Shown here in pieces: positions 5,401-13,350 of a stretch of DNA of 13,464 nucleotides. The translations under genes were made by a program, and so were the position numbers. The DNA lies in the NCBI GenBank assembly GCA_030146155.1, contig JASLCF010000101.1:1-13464 (forward strand). The letters run 5' to 3'. Positions within the stretch are counted from its first letter, which is position 1. Each line of letters opens with the position of its first letter. This DNA is from Savagea sp. (lineage in GTDB: Bacteria; Bacillota; Bacilli; Bacillales_A; Planococcaceae). The notes under the pieces are model-generated. The model was not told the origin of the DNA and searched no databases. It worked only from the letters and a program-made list of their open reading frames with translations.

Positions 5401-6540
5401 TTACTTGGTTAGTCCTCTTGAAATGACGAGGCGTTGTATTTCTTGGGTGCCCTCGTAAATTTGAGTGATTTTTGCATCTCGCATGAAGCGTTCTACTGGG
5501 TAATCTTTTGTGTAGCCGTACCCGCCAAATACTTGTACCGCTTCTGTCGTGACTGCCATGGCTGTGTCTCCTGCTAGTAATTTTGCCATAGCAGAGGCTT
5601 GGCTATAAGGCTTGCCTTCTGTTTCAAAAACAGCTGCTTGATAGGTTAAGAGTCGGCTCGCTTCAATTTGTGTGGCCATGTCTGCTAGTTTGAAACTCAC
5701 ACCTTGTTGGTCTGCGATTGGACGGCCGAATTGCACACGTTCTTTCGCATAGTCCACAGCTGCTTCCATTGCGCCTTGTGCAATACCGACTGCTTGGGCA
5801 GCGATTCCGTTACGTCCCCCATCTAATGTTTGCATTGCAATTTTAAAGCCTTGACCGATTTCTCCTAATACGTTTTCTTTTGGCACACGGCAATTTTCAA
5901 AAATGATTTCTGTTGTGGGTGAAGAACGAATGCCCATCTTTTGCTCTTTCTTTCCTACAGAGAAGCCTTCAAAGTCTTTTTCAACGATGAATGCGGTCGT
6001 TTCAGGACGTTTCCCTGATGCATCTGTGACAGCAAATACAACATACACATCAGCAATTCCGCCGTTTGTGATGAACATTTTTGAACCATTTAATACGTAA
6101 GTATCGCCGTCTAGTTTGGCAGAAGTTTTCATACTGCCTGCATCTGACCCAGCACGTGTTTCTGTTAATCCGTAAGCTCCGATTTTTTCACCTGTCGCTA
6201 ATGCACGAAGGTAAGTTTGCTTTTGTTCTTCCGTTCCAAATTTATAAATCGGCCAGCTCGCAAGTGAGGTATGTGCAGATAAGACGACCGCAGTTGATCC
6301 ACAGACACGAGCTAGTTCCTCTACCGCGATTACGTAAGCTAAGTAATCCATGCCTGCCCCGCCGTATTTTTCTGGCCACGGGATTCCTGCCAAACCTAGT
6401 CCCGCCATCTTTTGAAATAATTCAACTGGAAATGTTTCTGTTTCATCTCGTTCAGCAGCAGTTGGTGCTACCTCAGATTCTGCGAAATCACGCACCATTG
6501 TCCGTAACATGCTATGTTCTTCTGATAAAGTAAAATTCAT
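5401..6540 (-). CDS. acdA: Acyl-CoA dehydrogenase
   Basis: This FAD enzyme oxidises acyl-CoA to trans-2-enoyl-CoA, the first step of beta-oxidation, passing electrons to ETF. I start it at the ATG at 6540 (MNFTLSEEHSMLR), preceded by AGAGAGGA; longer in-frame versions would overlap the thiolase stop. The 379-residue length is typical for short/medium-chain enzymes of this family. Visible landmarks are the N-terminal helical domain (about 1-115), the central beta domain with YGLTETRAGSDAGS and FITNGG, and the C-terminal helical domain with FGRPIADQQGVSFKLADM and QVFGGYGYTKDYPVERFMRDAK. The catalytic base is Glu363 in IYEGTQEIQR. It starts 14 bases after the thiolase stop codon, so the two are cotranscribed. 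The name follows its B. subtilis counterpart in the fadF-acdA-rpoE-pyrG order; the chain-length preference is not determined. Confidence 0.95.
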   Translation of the reverse strand: MNFTLSEEHSMLRTMVRDFAESEVAPTAAERDETETFPVELFQKMAGLGLAGIPWPEKYGGAGMDYLAYVIAVEELARVCGSTAVVLSAHTSLASWPIYKFGTEEQKQTYLRALATGEKIGAYGLTETRAGSDAGSMKTSAKLDGDTYVLNGSKMFITNGGIADVYVVFAVTDASGKRPETTAFIVEKDFEGFSVGKKEQKMGIRSSPTTEIIFENCRVPKENVLGEIGQGFKIAMQTLDGGRNGIAAQAVGIAQGAMEAAVDYAKERVQFGRPIADQQGVSFKLADMATQIEASRLLTYQAAVFETEGKPYSQASAMAKLLAGDTAMAVTTEAVQVFGGYGYTKDYPVERFMRDAKITQIYEGTQEIQRLVISRGLTK

Positions 6541-6554
6541 CCTACTCTTCCTCT

Positions 6555-7745
6555 CTATTGTTTCGGTACTTCGATTAAAATGGCATCCCCTTGTCCGCCA
6601 CCTGAACAAATCGCAGCAATCCCTTTTCCACCGCCTTGTTTTTTCAAGGCGTAGGCGAGTGTTAAAATAATTCTTGCACCGCTTGCGCCAATGGGGTGAC
6701 CTAATGCAACGGCTCCTCCGTTCACATTGATTTTGTCATGTGGAATCGCCGCAATATCTGCTGAGACGAGAGAGACTAGGGCAAATGCTTCGTTAATTTC
6801 GAATAAATCGATATCCTCTACCGTAAGTTGTTGTTGCTCTAGTAATTGTAAAATAGCGTGGCCTGGCGTTTCTGGGAAGTCTTTTGGTTCTGCTGCAAAT
6901 CCCACATGGCCAAGGATTGTCGCCAATGGTTTGAATTGATGTTCTGCTGCATACGTATCACTTGCGACGACTAAAGCGGCTGCACCGTCGTTGACACCTG
7001 GTGCGTTACCTGCTGTGACTGTTCCCCCTTTAACAAAAGCCGGACGCAATGTTGCTAATTTTTCTAGCGTCGTATCTTTGCGTGGGGCTTCATCGTGTTG
7101 AACGACCGTTTCACCTTTGCGATGCGTAATTGTTACGGGAACAATTTCTTCCGCAAATGTCCCGTCCTCTATCGCTTGTAGTGCGCGTTCGTGGCTTCGA
7201 TAAGACCATTCATCTTGTGCTTCACGTGAAAGGTTAAACTTACTTGCAGTTCCGTCTCCAAATACCCCCATATGCGTTTCGCCTTCTGAAAAAGCATCTG
7301 TTAATCCGTCATAAACCATGCTATCTTTCATCGTAACGTCACCCATTTTTGAGCCAAAACGGGCTGATTTCATAATATACGGAGCATTGGACATGGATTC
7401 CATCCCACCTGCTACCGCGACGTCAATTTCTCCTAATCGAATCAATTGATCTGCTAAAGTAACGGCACGCATACCTGATGCACAGACTTTATTAATGGTT
7501 TCTGTTGGAACATGGAATGGGATGCCGCCTTTTGTCGCCGCCTGTCTGGATGGAATTTGCCCTTGTCCTGCTGTTAAAACGGTACCCATAATCACTTCGT
7601 CCACTGCTTCTGGAGCTATTTTTGCTTTCGTCAATGCTCCTTTAATCGCAATGCCCCCTAATTCACTTGCAGTTACACTACTTAATCCCCCACCTAAACG
7701 ACCAAATGGTGTACGTGCTCCGTCTAAGATAACTGTTTTTACCAC
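6555..7745 (-). CDS. Thiolase (acetyl-CoA C-acetyltransferase)
   Basis: Thiolases cleave 3-ketoacyl-CoA to acetyl-CoA and a shortened acyl-CoA, or condense two acetyl-CoA. The frame begins at GTG (7745), 5 bases after GGGGGAG; the overlapping ATG at 7747 hits a stop after two codons. The 396-residue protein has the full catalytic set: Cys88 in NKVCASGMRA, the NEAFA motif, His350 in GGAVALGHPIGASGAR and Cys380 in CSGGGQGDA. The length and sequence fit the degradative/biosynthetic acetyl-CoA acetyltransferase group (MmgA/AtoB-like). It lies between fadF and acdA and is cotranscribed with acdA. Degradative use is inferred from these neighbours. There are only 28 bases between the upstream hairpin and its start codon, so it has no room for its own promoter after that hairpin. 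Confidence 0.95.
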   Translation of the reverse strand: MVKTVILDGARTPFGRLGGGLSSVTASELGGIAIKGALTKAKIAPEAVDEVIMGTVLTAGQGQIPSRQAATKGGIPFHVPTETINKVCASGMRAVTLADQLIRLGEIDVAVAGGMESMSNAPYIMKSARFGSKMGDVTMKDSMVYDGLTDAFSEGETHMGVFGDGTASKFNLSREAQDEWSYRSHERALQAIEDGTFAEEIVPVTITHRKGETVVQHDEAPRKDTTLEKLATLRPAFVKGGTVTAGNAPGVNDGAAALVVASDTYAAEHQFKPLATILGHVGFAAEPKDFPETPGHAILQLLEQQQLTVEDIDLFEINEAFALVSLVSADIAAIPHDKINVNGGAVALGHPIGASGARIILTLAYALKKQGGGKGIAAICSGGGQGDAILIEVPKQ

Positions 7746-7767
7746 ATGAACTCCCCCTTTTATTCAT

Positions 7768-7853
7768 AAAAAAAGTCAGTAAAAGTGCTCACAAGACGGG
7801 TGTTGGCTTTCACTTGTGCACTCCTTCTTTTAGATTGAACACTTCTACTGACT
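7768..7853 (-). terminator. Terminator-like hairpin between fadF and thiolase
   Basis: Minus-strand AGTCAGTAGAAGTGTTCA (7853-7836) pairs with TGAGCACTTTTACTGACT (7791-7774), 18 positions with two wobbles, followed by seven T. The large loop holds a second stem: GTGCACAAG (7821-7813) against CTTGTGAGCAC (7795-7785, with a GA bulge), which shares bases with the top of the main stem. It would end or thin out fadF transcripts. Because thiolase and acdA appear to depend on read-through, it may act as a partial terminator or attenuator. Confidence 0.75.
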
Positions 7854-7861
7854 GCTTCATC

Positions 7862-10030
7862 TTATTGGATTTCTTCTTCTACTTCAGGTACTTCTTCTAC
7901 CACTTCTTCAATGACAGGTTGCTGTGCGCCTTCTCCAAAAATGGAGCGTTCTAATAATTCGGCAATATCGTATGTGCCTACTTCATCTTCTACTTCAATC
8001 GCTTTCGTTCCATCAGAAAGCATTGTTAAACAGAATGGGCAACCTGATGAGATGATACCCGGATTGACTTCTAGCGCTTGTTCTGTACGTGCTACGTTGA
8101 TACGGTGACCTGTGTCTTCTTCCATCCACATGAGACCGCCTCCTGCTCCACAGCACATACCGTCTTGACGTGAGCGTTCCATTTCCACTAAATTCACACC
8201 TGGGATTTGTTTTAAAATCTCACGTGGTGGATCATACACGTCATTATAACGACCTAAGTAACAAGAGTCGTGGAATGTAATCGTCTCGTTAATCGGATAT
8301 TTTGGCTCAAGTACGCCTGAACGAACTAAATCATAAAGCAATTCAGTATGGTGAACGACTTGAATATTCAACCCGAAATCTGGGTATTCATTTTTGAAAA
8401 TATTAAAGGCATGTGGGTCAATCGTGACTAATTTTTTGGCGCCTGACTTTTCAATTTCCTTCACGTTACCCTCTGCTAACTCTTGGAATAAAAACTCATT
8501 TCCTAAACGACGTGGTGTATCACCCGAGTTCTTTTCTTTGTTACCAAGAATAGCGAACTTCACTCCAGCTTCATTCAATAAATGAGCGAAAGAAAGTGCG
8601 ATTTTTTGTGAACGGTTATCGAATGAACCCATTGCGCCGACCCAGAATAAATAGTCGAAGTCTTCGCCACGTTTTTTCATTTCTTTAACTGTTGGAATAT
8701 CTAAATCTGGACGTGCATCTCTCCAGTTTTCTTTTTCTTTACGGTTAATTCCCCATGGGTTACCTTGACGTTCAATATTTGTCATTGCACGTTGAGCATC
8801 TGCATCCATTTTTCCTTCTGTCATCACGAGGTAACGACGGAGGTCAATAATTTTATCAACGTGTTCGTTCATAACTGGGCACTGATCTTCACAGTTACGA
8901 CAAGTCGTACATGCCCAAATTTCCTCTTCTGTAATCACATCTCCAATTAAACTTGGGTTATAAATATCTTCTAATGTTGCGCCACCTGCTGCTTGCAACG
9001 CTAATTGATTGTCTTGTGAACCACCAAAAATAAAGGAAGGTACCCAAGGCTTTTGTTTCGTGACGATACCACCTGTTGTCGTTAAATGATCACGTAACTT
9101 TGTAATTAAATCCATTGGAGAGAGCATTTTGCCTGTGCCTGTTGCCGGACACATATTTGTACAACGTCCACATTCAACACAAGCATAAAAATCAATCATT
9201 TGAGTTTGTGAGAAGTCTTGAATCTTACCTACCCCTAAGGTTGGCATCTCATCGTCTTCTCCCATTTCCTCTAATGCTGAGAAGTCAATCGGCTGTAGGA
9301 CTCCCACTTTATCTTCTTCATGGAAGAACGTGTTGACAGGTCCTGCGATTAAATGAGCATGTTTCGATTGAGGAACATACACTAAGAATGTGAGTAAGAT
9401 TAATAAGTGAACCCACCATGCAACGAAAAAGACGACTGCAGCTGCTGTTGGACTCATGAAACCAAACACTAGAGATAAAGTTGAAGCAATCGGTTCAGTC
9501 CATGAAGTGGCTGCACCGTGCCATACCATATTAGCTCCGTTTGCAATTAACGTGGAAAGCATTAATCCACCGATAAAGATGAGGACTAGTCCACTCTTCC
9601 AACCGCGTTTTAAACGTGTTAGCTTTTCTACATAACGACGGTGGAATGCCCATACAACAGCAACTAAAATTACCGTCACAACGATTTCTTGGAAGAAAGT
9701 GAAGTAAGGATACACTGGACCAAATGGTAAGTGTGAACCTGGCTTTAACCCTTTCCAAATTAAATCAATCGCTCCAAATTGGACTAAAATAAATCCATAG
9801 AAAAACATCACGTGGATAGCTCCTGATTTTTTATCTTTTAATAACTTCTTTTGGCCAAATACATTGACCTTAATTTGTTCCCAACGTTGCCTCAAATTCG
9901 AATCGAATTCTTCTTTTCGACCGAGACGAATGAATTGTGTTCTTGTTTTAATTAAATAGCCGAATAATGTAAGCGCATACGTTAAAACGACTAGAAAAAG
10001 AACCCAGTTTGTAATTAATAAACCATTCAT
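7862..10030 (-). CDS. fadF: Membrane iron-sulfur oxidoreductase of beta-oxidation
   Basis: FadF-type proteins are thought to take electrons from acyl-CoA dehydrogenases via ETF and pass them to menaquinone. The 722-residue frame starts at ATG 10030 after AAAGGAGGAG. Order of parts: an N-terminal membrane domain of five to six helices (about 5-27, 72-92, 110-130, 147-165, 185-219), then two ferredoxin-type 4Fe-4S motifs (Cys284/287/290/294 and Cys374/377/380/384). Two CCG (heterodisulfide-reductase) repeats follow. The second CCG repeat is complete (Cys590, Cys626-Cys627, Cys664/667). The first has none of its cysteines: equivalent positions are Ala466, Asn501-Ser502, Asp538 and Ala541. I recall similar loss in Bacillus relatives, so it is probably a family trait. 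The C-terminus (about 706-722) is acidic. It is the first gene of the beta-oxidation block, and its promoter carries a FadR-like site. Confidence 0.93.
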   Translation of the reverse strand: MNGLLITNWVLFLVVLTYALTLFGYLIKTRTQFIRLGRKEEFDSNLRQRWEQIKVNVFGQKKLLKDKKSGAIHVMFFYGFILVQFGAIDLIWKGLKPGSHLPFGPVYPYFTFFQEIVVTVILVAVVWAFHRRYVEKLTRLKRGWKSGLVLIFIGGLMLSTLIANGANMVWHGAATSWTEPIASTLSLVFGFMSPTAAAVVFFVAWWVHLLILLTFLVYVPQSKHAHLIAGPVNTFFHEEDKVGVLQPIDFSALEEMGEDDEMPTLGVGKIQDFSQTQMIDFYACVECGRCTNMCPATGTGKMLSPMDLITKLRDHLTTTGGIVTKQKPWVPSFIFGGSQDNQLALQAAGGATLEDIYNPSLIGDVITEEEIWACTTCRNCEDQCPVMNEHVDKIIDLRRYLVMTEGKMDADAQRAMTNIERQGNPWGINRKEKENWRDARPDLDIPTVKEMKKRGEDFDYLFWVGAMGSFDNRSQKIALSFAHLLNEAGVKFAILGNKEKNSGDTPRRLGNEFLFQELAEGNVKEIEKSGAKKLVTIDPHAFNIFKNEYPDFGLNIQVVHHTELLYDLVRSGVLEPKYPINETITFHDSCYLGRYNDVYDPPREILKQIPGVNLVEMERSRQDGMCCGAGGGLMWMEEDTGHRINVARTEQALEVNPGIISSGCPFCLTMLSDGTKAIEVEDEVGTYDIAELLERSIFGEGAQQPVIEEVVEEVPEVEEEIQ

Positions 10031-10061
10031 GAATGACTCCTCCTTTATCTATTTCCGTTAA

Positions 10062-10075
10062 ATAAATCGCTTTCA
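10062..10075 (-). promoter_or_regulatory. Possible CcpA (cre) site in the fadF leader
   Basis: Minus-strand TGAAAGCGATTTAT matches the catabolite-repression consensus TGWAARCGYTWNCW at all but two positions, and lies right at the expected transcription start. Catabolite repression of fatty-acid degradation by CcpA is known in Bacillus; the site here is only suggested by similarity. Confidence 0.35.
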
Positions 10076-10082
10076 TACTCCT

Positions 10083-10112
10083 ATAGTAAAATATGAATGG
10101 TCATTCAGTCAA
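10083..10112 (-). promoter_or_regulatory. fadF promoter with FadR-like operator
   Basis: On the minus strand TTGACT (10112-10107) and TACTAT (10088-10083) are 18 bases apart. The spacer holds the palindrome TGAATGACCATTCA (10107-10094), with half-sites TGAATG/CATTCA. Bacillus FadR, a TetR-family repressor released by long-chain acyl-CoA, binds TGAATGA...TCATTCA sites; this one has the same half-sites with a shorter centre. Placement between -35 and -10 would give repression by steric block. No regulator gene is in the window. Confidence 0.7.
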
Positions 10113-10174
10113 ATGTTTCTTGCATTTATTTGTGATTTCTTTTCTTTTTTGTTCTGTTTACTTGTGCGCTCTAA

Positions 10175-10213
10175 CAAAAACAAACGCTTAAAGAGTGATG
10201 AACAAGCGCTTTG
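10175..10213 (-). terminator. Possible second terminator behind the B12 operon
   Basis: Minus-strand CAAAGCGCTT (10213-10204) can pair with AAGCGTTTG (10189-10181) with one bulged base, followed by TTTTTGTT. It lies about 70 bases beyond the main btuD terminator and may back it up. Apart from this and the fadF control region I see no gene in 10031-10305. Confidence 0.45.
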
Positions 10214-10284
10214 AAGTCGTTTATCCTCTTTGCTACTCGATTTACTTTTTATTTTATTAAAATAATAAAAAAGAAGACGTTTTA

Positions 10285-10327
10285 CAAAAAGACCCTACTC
10301 GTTATTCAAGAGAATGACGAATAGGGT
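10285..10327 (-). terminator. Intrinsic terminator of btuFCD, overlapping the btuD end
   Basis: Minus-strand ACCCTATTCGT (10327-10317) pairs with ACGAGTAGGGT (10302-10292), 11 bp with one wobble, then CTTTTTG. The upstream arm lies inside the last codons of btuD and the stop codon is in the loop, so coding sequence and terminator share bases. Confidence 0.88.
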
Positions 10328-11076
10328 AAGAAATAAGTGCGTTCATCCTTTTCTTTACGAACGGGACTTAATCGTGTTTGAAAAAGTTCTTCGAGCGTCG
10401 ATTGATTCATAATTTCCATTGTCGGTCCTTGTGTGATGAGTTCACCCTCTTTTAATGCGACTACTTGATCAGCATAGCGAATCGTATCATTGATATCATG
10501 AGACACCCAAAGAATGGTTTTACCCGCAGCACGCATTTCTACCATCCACTCGTAAAAGTGCGTACGGTAATGCACATCTAAGAAGGTGGTCGGTTCATCT
10601 AGTAAGAGTAAGTCTGCTTGTTGGGCTTCTATTTTCGCCATGTAGACTCGCTGCCATTCCCCACCCGACAACTGGTGAATGGAACGTTTACGATAAGGCC
10701 ATAAATGATGGCGTTCTAAACTAGCAGCTACGGTTTGTTGTTGTTGCTCTGTTGACCATTCTTTCGCATAACTTAACACACCCAACGTTACAAACTCTTC
10801 AACAGTAAAAGGCAGTGGATGCGGTTTACTTTGGGATAATAAGGTCATTTGTTGCGCTCGTTCAATGGAAGTGTACGACTGGATAGATTGACCTTTCCAA
10901 GAAACTTCCCCTTGATGAATCGGTTGTAACCCAATCAGTGCTTTTAACAAGGTAGATTTCCCCGCACCATTCGGTCCAATAATTGAGGTAATCGTCCCTT
11001 CTAAGCCATTCAAGGATACATTTTTTAATACTTCTTTCTTTTGAAGGTGAACCGTTAATTCACGGATGGTTAACAC
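10306..11076 (-). CDS. btuD: Vitamin B12 ABC transporter, ATP-binding protein
   Basis: This cytoplasmic ATPase powers uptake through the BtuC permease. The frame starts at GTG (11076), overlapping the btuC end (11070-11072); the next in-frame codons upstream include a stop, so this is the earliest possible start. The 256-residue protein has all ABC motifs: Walker A GPNGAGKST (34-42), Q-loop Gln82, signature LSGGE (136-140), Walker B LLLLDE (156-161) and the switch histidine His193 in VSHD. It belongs to the FecE/BtuD/HmuV group that serves siderophore, haem and B12 importers. The cobalamin riboswitch in front of the operon points to B12 rather than iron. The last codons form part of the terminator. 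Confidence 0.9.
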   Translation of the reverse strand: MLTIRELTVHLQKKEVLKNVSLNGLEGTITSIIGPNGAGKSTLLKALIGLQPIHQGEVSWKGQSIQSYTSIERAQQMTLLSQSKPHPLPFTVEEFVTLGVLSYAKEWSTEQQQQTVAASLERHHLWPYRKRSIHQLSGGEWQRVYMAKIEAQQADLLLLDEPTTFLDVHYRTHFYEWMVEMRAAGKTILWVSHDINDTIRYADQVVALKEGELITQGPTMEIMNQSTLEELFQTRLSPVRKEKDERTYFLPYSSFS

Positions 11077-12074
11077 AGATGTTCACGTTCCTTTCTTCGG
11101 ATGTGCCAAAATAAATAAGCAAATAAAGGCGCACCTAGTAAAGAAGTTAATACGCCTAATGGTAATTCAGAAGGAGCGATTAACATACGAGCGACCCAAT
11201 CCACTAAGATTAAAAAAATAGCTCCGAATAAAAATGAAAAAGGTAGCACATAACGATGATTCGCTCCAACTACTAAACGAGTCATATGTGGAATCACGAG
11301 ACCGACAAAACCAATCACTCCAGAAAATGCAACGGCTCCTCCAACTAAAATAGAAGAAGCGATCATCAGTTGGATTTTGAGTTTTTTCGTGTCTACCCCT
11401 ACAATATGTGCTTCTGCTTCTCCAAAAGAAAAAGCATTAAGGGCAGATGCTTTCGGCAGAATCATCCAACCAGCAAGAAGGACGAAAGGGATAAAGATAC
11501 CTAACGTTTCCCATCCCTTCATCGAGACACTGCCAAACAACCAATGCACAATCGCTCTTAATTGTTCATTCGTTAAAGCAATGAGCAGTGAAAGGAGAGC
11601 CGATAAAAAGGAGCTCACCATAATTCCAATTAACAGGACAGTTTCCATCCTCATTTGCACATCAATGATTTTAGCAAAAAATAACACAAATAAAAGCGTC
11701 AGAAAAGCGCCGACTATGGCGAATATAGATAACGTCCAGCTCCCGAATAGGCTAATGGAAAAAAACAAAGTCAATACTGCACCTAATGAAGCACCTGACG
11801 ACACACCAATGGTAAAAGGGTCAGCCAAAGGATTTTGTAATAACGCTTGAAAGACAACTCCAGCAAGGGCTAAACTCCCTCCAATACAACCGGCTAACAG
11901 TACACGAGGCATCCGAATATCCCAAAGAATTGTCGCATACGGCCCAGCTTCTGTCTGCCGAAGAAAAGCACTGAATGGAATTTGAACGGCACCTGTTGTG
12001 GTTGCTAGCACAATACTAAGAAGGAGCGCCACAATTGTGACACTCCATAACCAGACGAGACGTCTCGCACTCAT
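11070..12074 (-). CDS. btuC: Vitamin B12 ABC transporter, permease (FecCD family)
   Basis: This is the membrane subunit that carries cobalamin across the cytoplasmic membrane, probably as a dimer. The frame starts at ATG 12074, in an ATGA overlap with the btuF stop, with GGAG 9 bases upstream inside btuF. The 334-residue protein is very hydrophobic and fits the roughly ten-helix FecCD/BtuC fold. It shows the conserved segments WDIRMPRVLLA, ALAGVVFQALLQNPLADPFTIGVSSGASLGAVL and GVIGFVGLVIPHMTRLVVGANHR, the last covering the coupling helices that contact BtuD. The C-terminus is basic (WHIRRKEREHLC). The family also carries iron-siderophore and haem; the riboswitch makes cobalamin the best call. 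Confidence 0.92.
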   Translation of the reverse strand: MSARRLVWLWSVTIVALLLSIVLATTTGAVQIPFSAFLRQTEAGPYATILWDIRMPRVLLAGCIGGSLALAGVVFQALLQNPLADPFTIGVSSGASLGAVLTLFFSISLFGSWTLSIFAIVGAFLTLLFVLFFAKIIDVQMRMETVLLIGIMVSSFLSALLSLLIALTNEQLRAIVHWLFGSVSMKGWETLGIFIPFVLLAGWMILPKASALNAFSFGEAEAHIVGVDTKKLKIQLMIASSILVGGAVAFSGVIGFVGLVIPHMTRLVVGANHRYVLPFSFLFGAIFLILVDWVARMLIAPSELPLGVLTSLLGAPLFAYLFWHIRRKEREHLC

Positions 12075-13018
12075 TTCATTTGCTCCGGATGAATCGCTTC
12101 TGCTAATAGACGTAATCCTTCTACTAAACGCGGTCCTTGACGACTTAATAAGTTTTCATCTACTTGAATCACTTGATCCTGTTGAACAGCCGTCACTTGA
12201 TCAAAACCAGGGCGTTTTTTAATTTCTTCTATTGCTTCTGGAATGTAATCATACATGACGATAATGACTTCAGGATTTTGTTCTACGATCTTTTCTGGGC
12301 TGTACAGGACAAAACTTTCTTCTTGTACAATATTTTCTGCTTGAACGAGCGTTAACATCTCATCTATAAACGTATGACTACCTGGCGAATAAATATCCGG
12401 TGCTCCACTCGTTTCTACAAAAACAGTTTTCTTATCTGCTTTTTCAACTAATTGCTGAATGTTTTTTATTTCTTCTTTCATTTGATGAATGATTTGTTGC
12501 GCTTGTGATTGTGTATTCGTTATTTCTCCAAGTTGTTCAATCGTTTGATAAGTACCCTCAAAATGATTGGCATTTTGGATATAAACCACTGGGATTCCTG
12601 CCGCTTTCAATTGATCGATGCCCTCTTTCGATCCGAAATTCAATTCATGAGCAACAACTAAATCTGGTTGTGCTTCGATGATTTTCTCAATATTCGGCTG
12701 AAAATCACCAAATGTTTCAAGCTCTTTCACTTCTTCTGGATAGTCATCATTGGTTGTCACACCAATCATGGCATCTTGAAGTCCAAGGGCATACAAAATC
12801 TCTGTATTACTTGGCATGAGAGAAATGATTTGTTTGGGTTGCTCTTCTAATGTAACCTCTTCTCCACTCGCATCTTTAATCGTTAGTGGATAGGTAGTTT
12901 GTGTAGCTTCTGTTTGTTCTGTTCCTACTGTTTTTGGTTGTTCATCGACTGCTGGTTGACAGGCAGTGAGTGCAAAAAGGGCAACGATGGCCAACAACCA
13001 TTGATTGATTTTTTTCAT
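12071..13018 (-). CDS. btuF: Vitamin B12-binding lipoprotein
   Basis: This is the extracytoplasmic binding protein that captures cobalamin and delivers it to BtuCD. I start it at the ATG at 13018 (MKKINQWLL), preceded by AGGAGG; an ATG 33 bases further upstream would spoil the signal peptide. The 315-residue product has a short basic N-region, a hydrophobic core and a lipobox LTAC with Cys20, so it should be a lipid-anchored lipoprotein. The mature part is a class III (BtuF/FhuD-like) binding protein: KQIISLMPSNTEILYALGL, VGAT-like VTTNDDYPEEV, GDFQPNIEKIIEAQPDLVVA, then a long connecting helix and the C-terminal lobe with SPEKIVEQNPEVIIV. It is the first gene behind the cobalamin riboswitch. 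Confidence 0.92.
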   Translation of the reverse strand: MKKINQWLLAIVALFALTACQPAVDEQPKTVGTEQTEATQTTYPLTIKDASGEEVTLEEQPKQIISLMPSNTEILYALGLQDAMIGVTTNDDYPEEVKELETFGDFQPNIEKIIEAQPDLVVAHELNFGSKEGIDQLKAAGIPVVYIQNANHFEGTYQTIEQLGEITNTQSQAQQIIHQMKEEIKNIQQLVEKADKKTVFVETSGAPDIYSPGSHTFIDEMLTLVQAENIVQEESFVLYSPEKIVEQNPEVIIVMYDYIPEAIEEIKKRPGFDQVTAVQQDQVIQVDENLLSRQGPRLVEGLRLLAEAIHPEQMK

Positions 13019-13098
13019 GCTTTTCCTCCTAAGATTTACTGTTCCCATCACACGAAAAGAGGACTTCTTTTCACTTACACCTCGTCAGTTAGTGACAA

Positions 13099-13256
13099 CT
13101 TTAGGCAGGTTTCCTGGCTCTGTGGTCTGCATCCGTTGACGCCTTCCCAAGTGGGCAACTCAGTGGCTTTTGTCAATGACTCTCACATAACAGTGGCGGG
13201 TCCGCTCATGATTTTCACATGATTCTCTTTTACCTTTCTACTAGAAAGCACCTAAC
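13099..13256 (-). promoter_or_regulatory. Cobalamin riboswitch upstream of btuF
   Basis: The minus strand shows the conserved cobalamin aptamer landmarks in order: a closing TTAGGTGC, the ATGTGAAAATCATGAGCGG region, CCCGCCACTGT, GCCACTG, TTGGGAAGGCG, then the B12 box GAGCCAGGAAACCTGCC and the closing CCTAA. TTAGG and CCTAA form P1. The 80 bases to the btuF start contain a GAAAAGA/TCTTTTC hairpin but no T-run, so I see no intrinsic terminator. A TCCTC in that hairpin could pair with GAGGA of the ribosome binding site, which would favour translational control. The aptamer is clear; the switching mode is inferred. Confidence 0.93.
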
Positions 13257-13261
13257 GCTTG

Positions 13262-13302
13262 GAACGATGAACGCTCACGAAAGATCGTTCGCCTTTATTA
13301 TA
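13262..13302 (-). promoter_or_regulatory. Possible btuF operon promoter and start-site palindrome
   Basis: Minus-strand TATAAT (13302-13297) lies about 45 bases upstream of the aptamer; no good -35 is found at 16-18 bases. Directly downstream, GAACGAT (13290-13284) and ATCGTTC (13268-13262) are inverted around 15 bases, forming a hairpin or a dyad. I cannot tell whether the dyad is an operator or just leader RNA structure. Confidence 0.5.
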
Positions 13303-13350
13303 ACGGAAATCAAAGCGAGCTACGAGTTAAAAAAGCGAGCGAGCAAAAGG

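Noticed and set aside
7768..7853. T-box or other known riboswitch before thiolase
   Set aside because: No T-box sequence or known aptamer landmarks are visible; a plain or alternative-fold terminator suffices.
11377..11850. 157-codon plus-strand reading frame opposite btuC
   Set aside because: It lies wholly antisense to the clear btuC gene and shows no independent start signal or recognisable protein.
12899..13222. 107-codon plus-strand reading frame at the btuF 5' end
   Set aside because: It is antisense to the btuF signal peptide and the cobalamin riboswitch, whose conserved elements fully explain the sequence.
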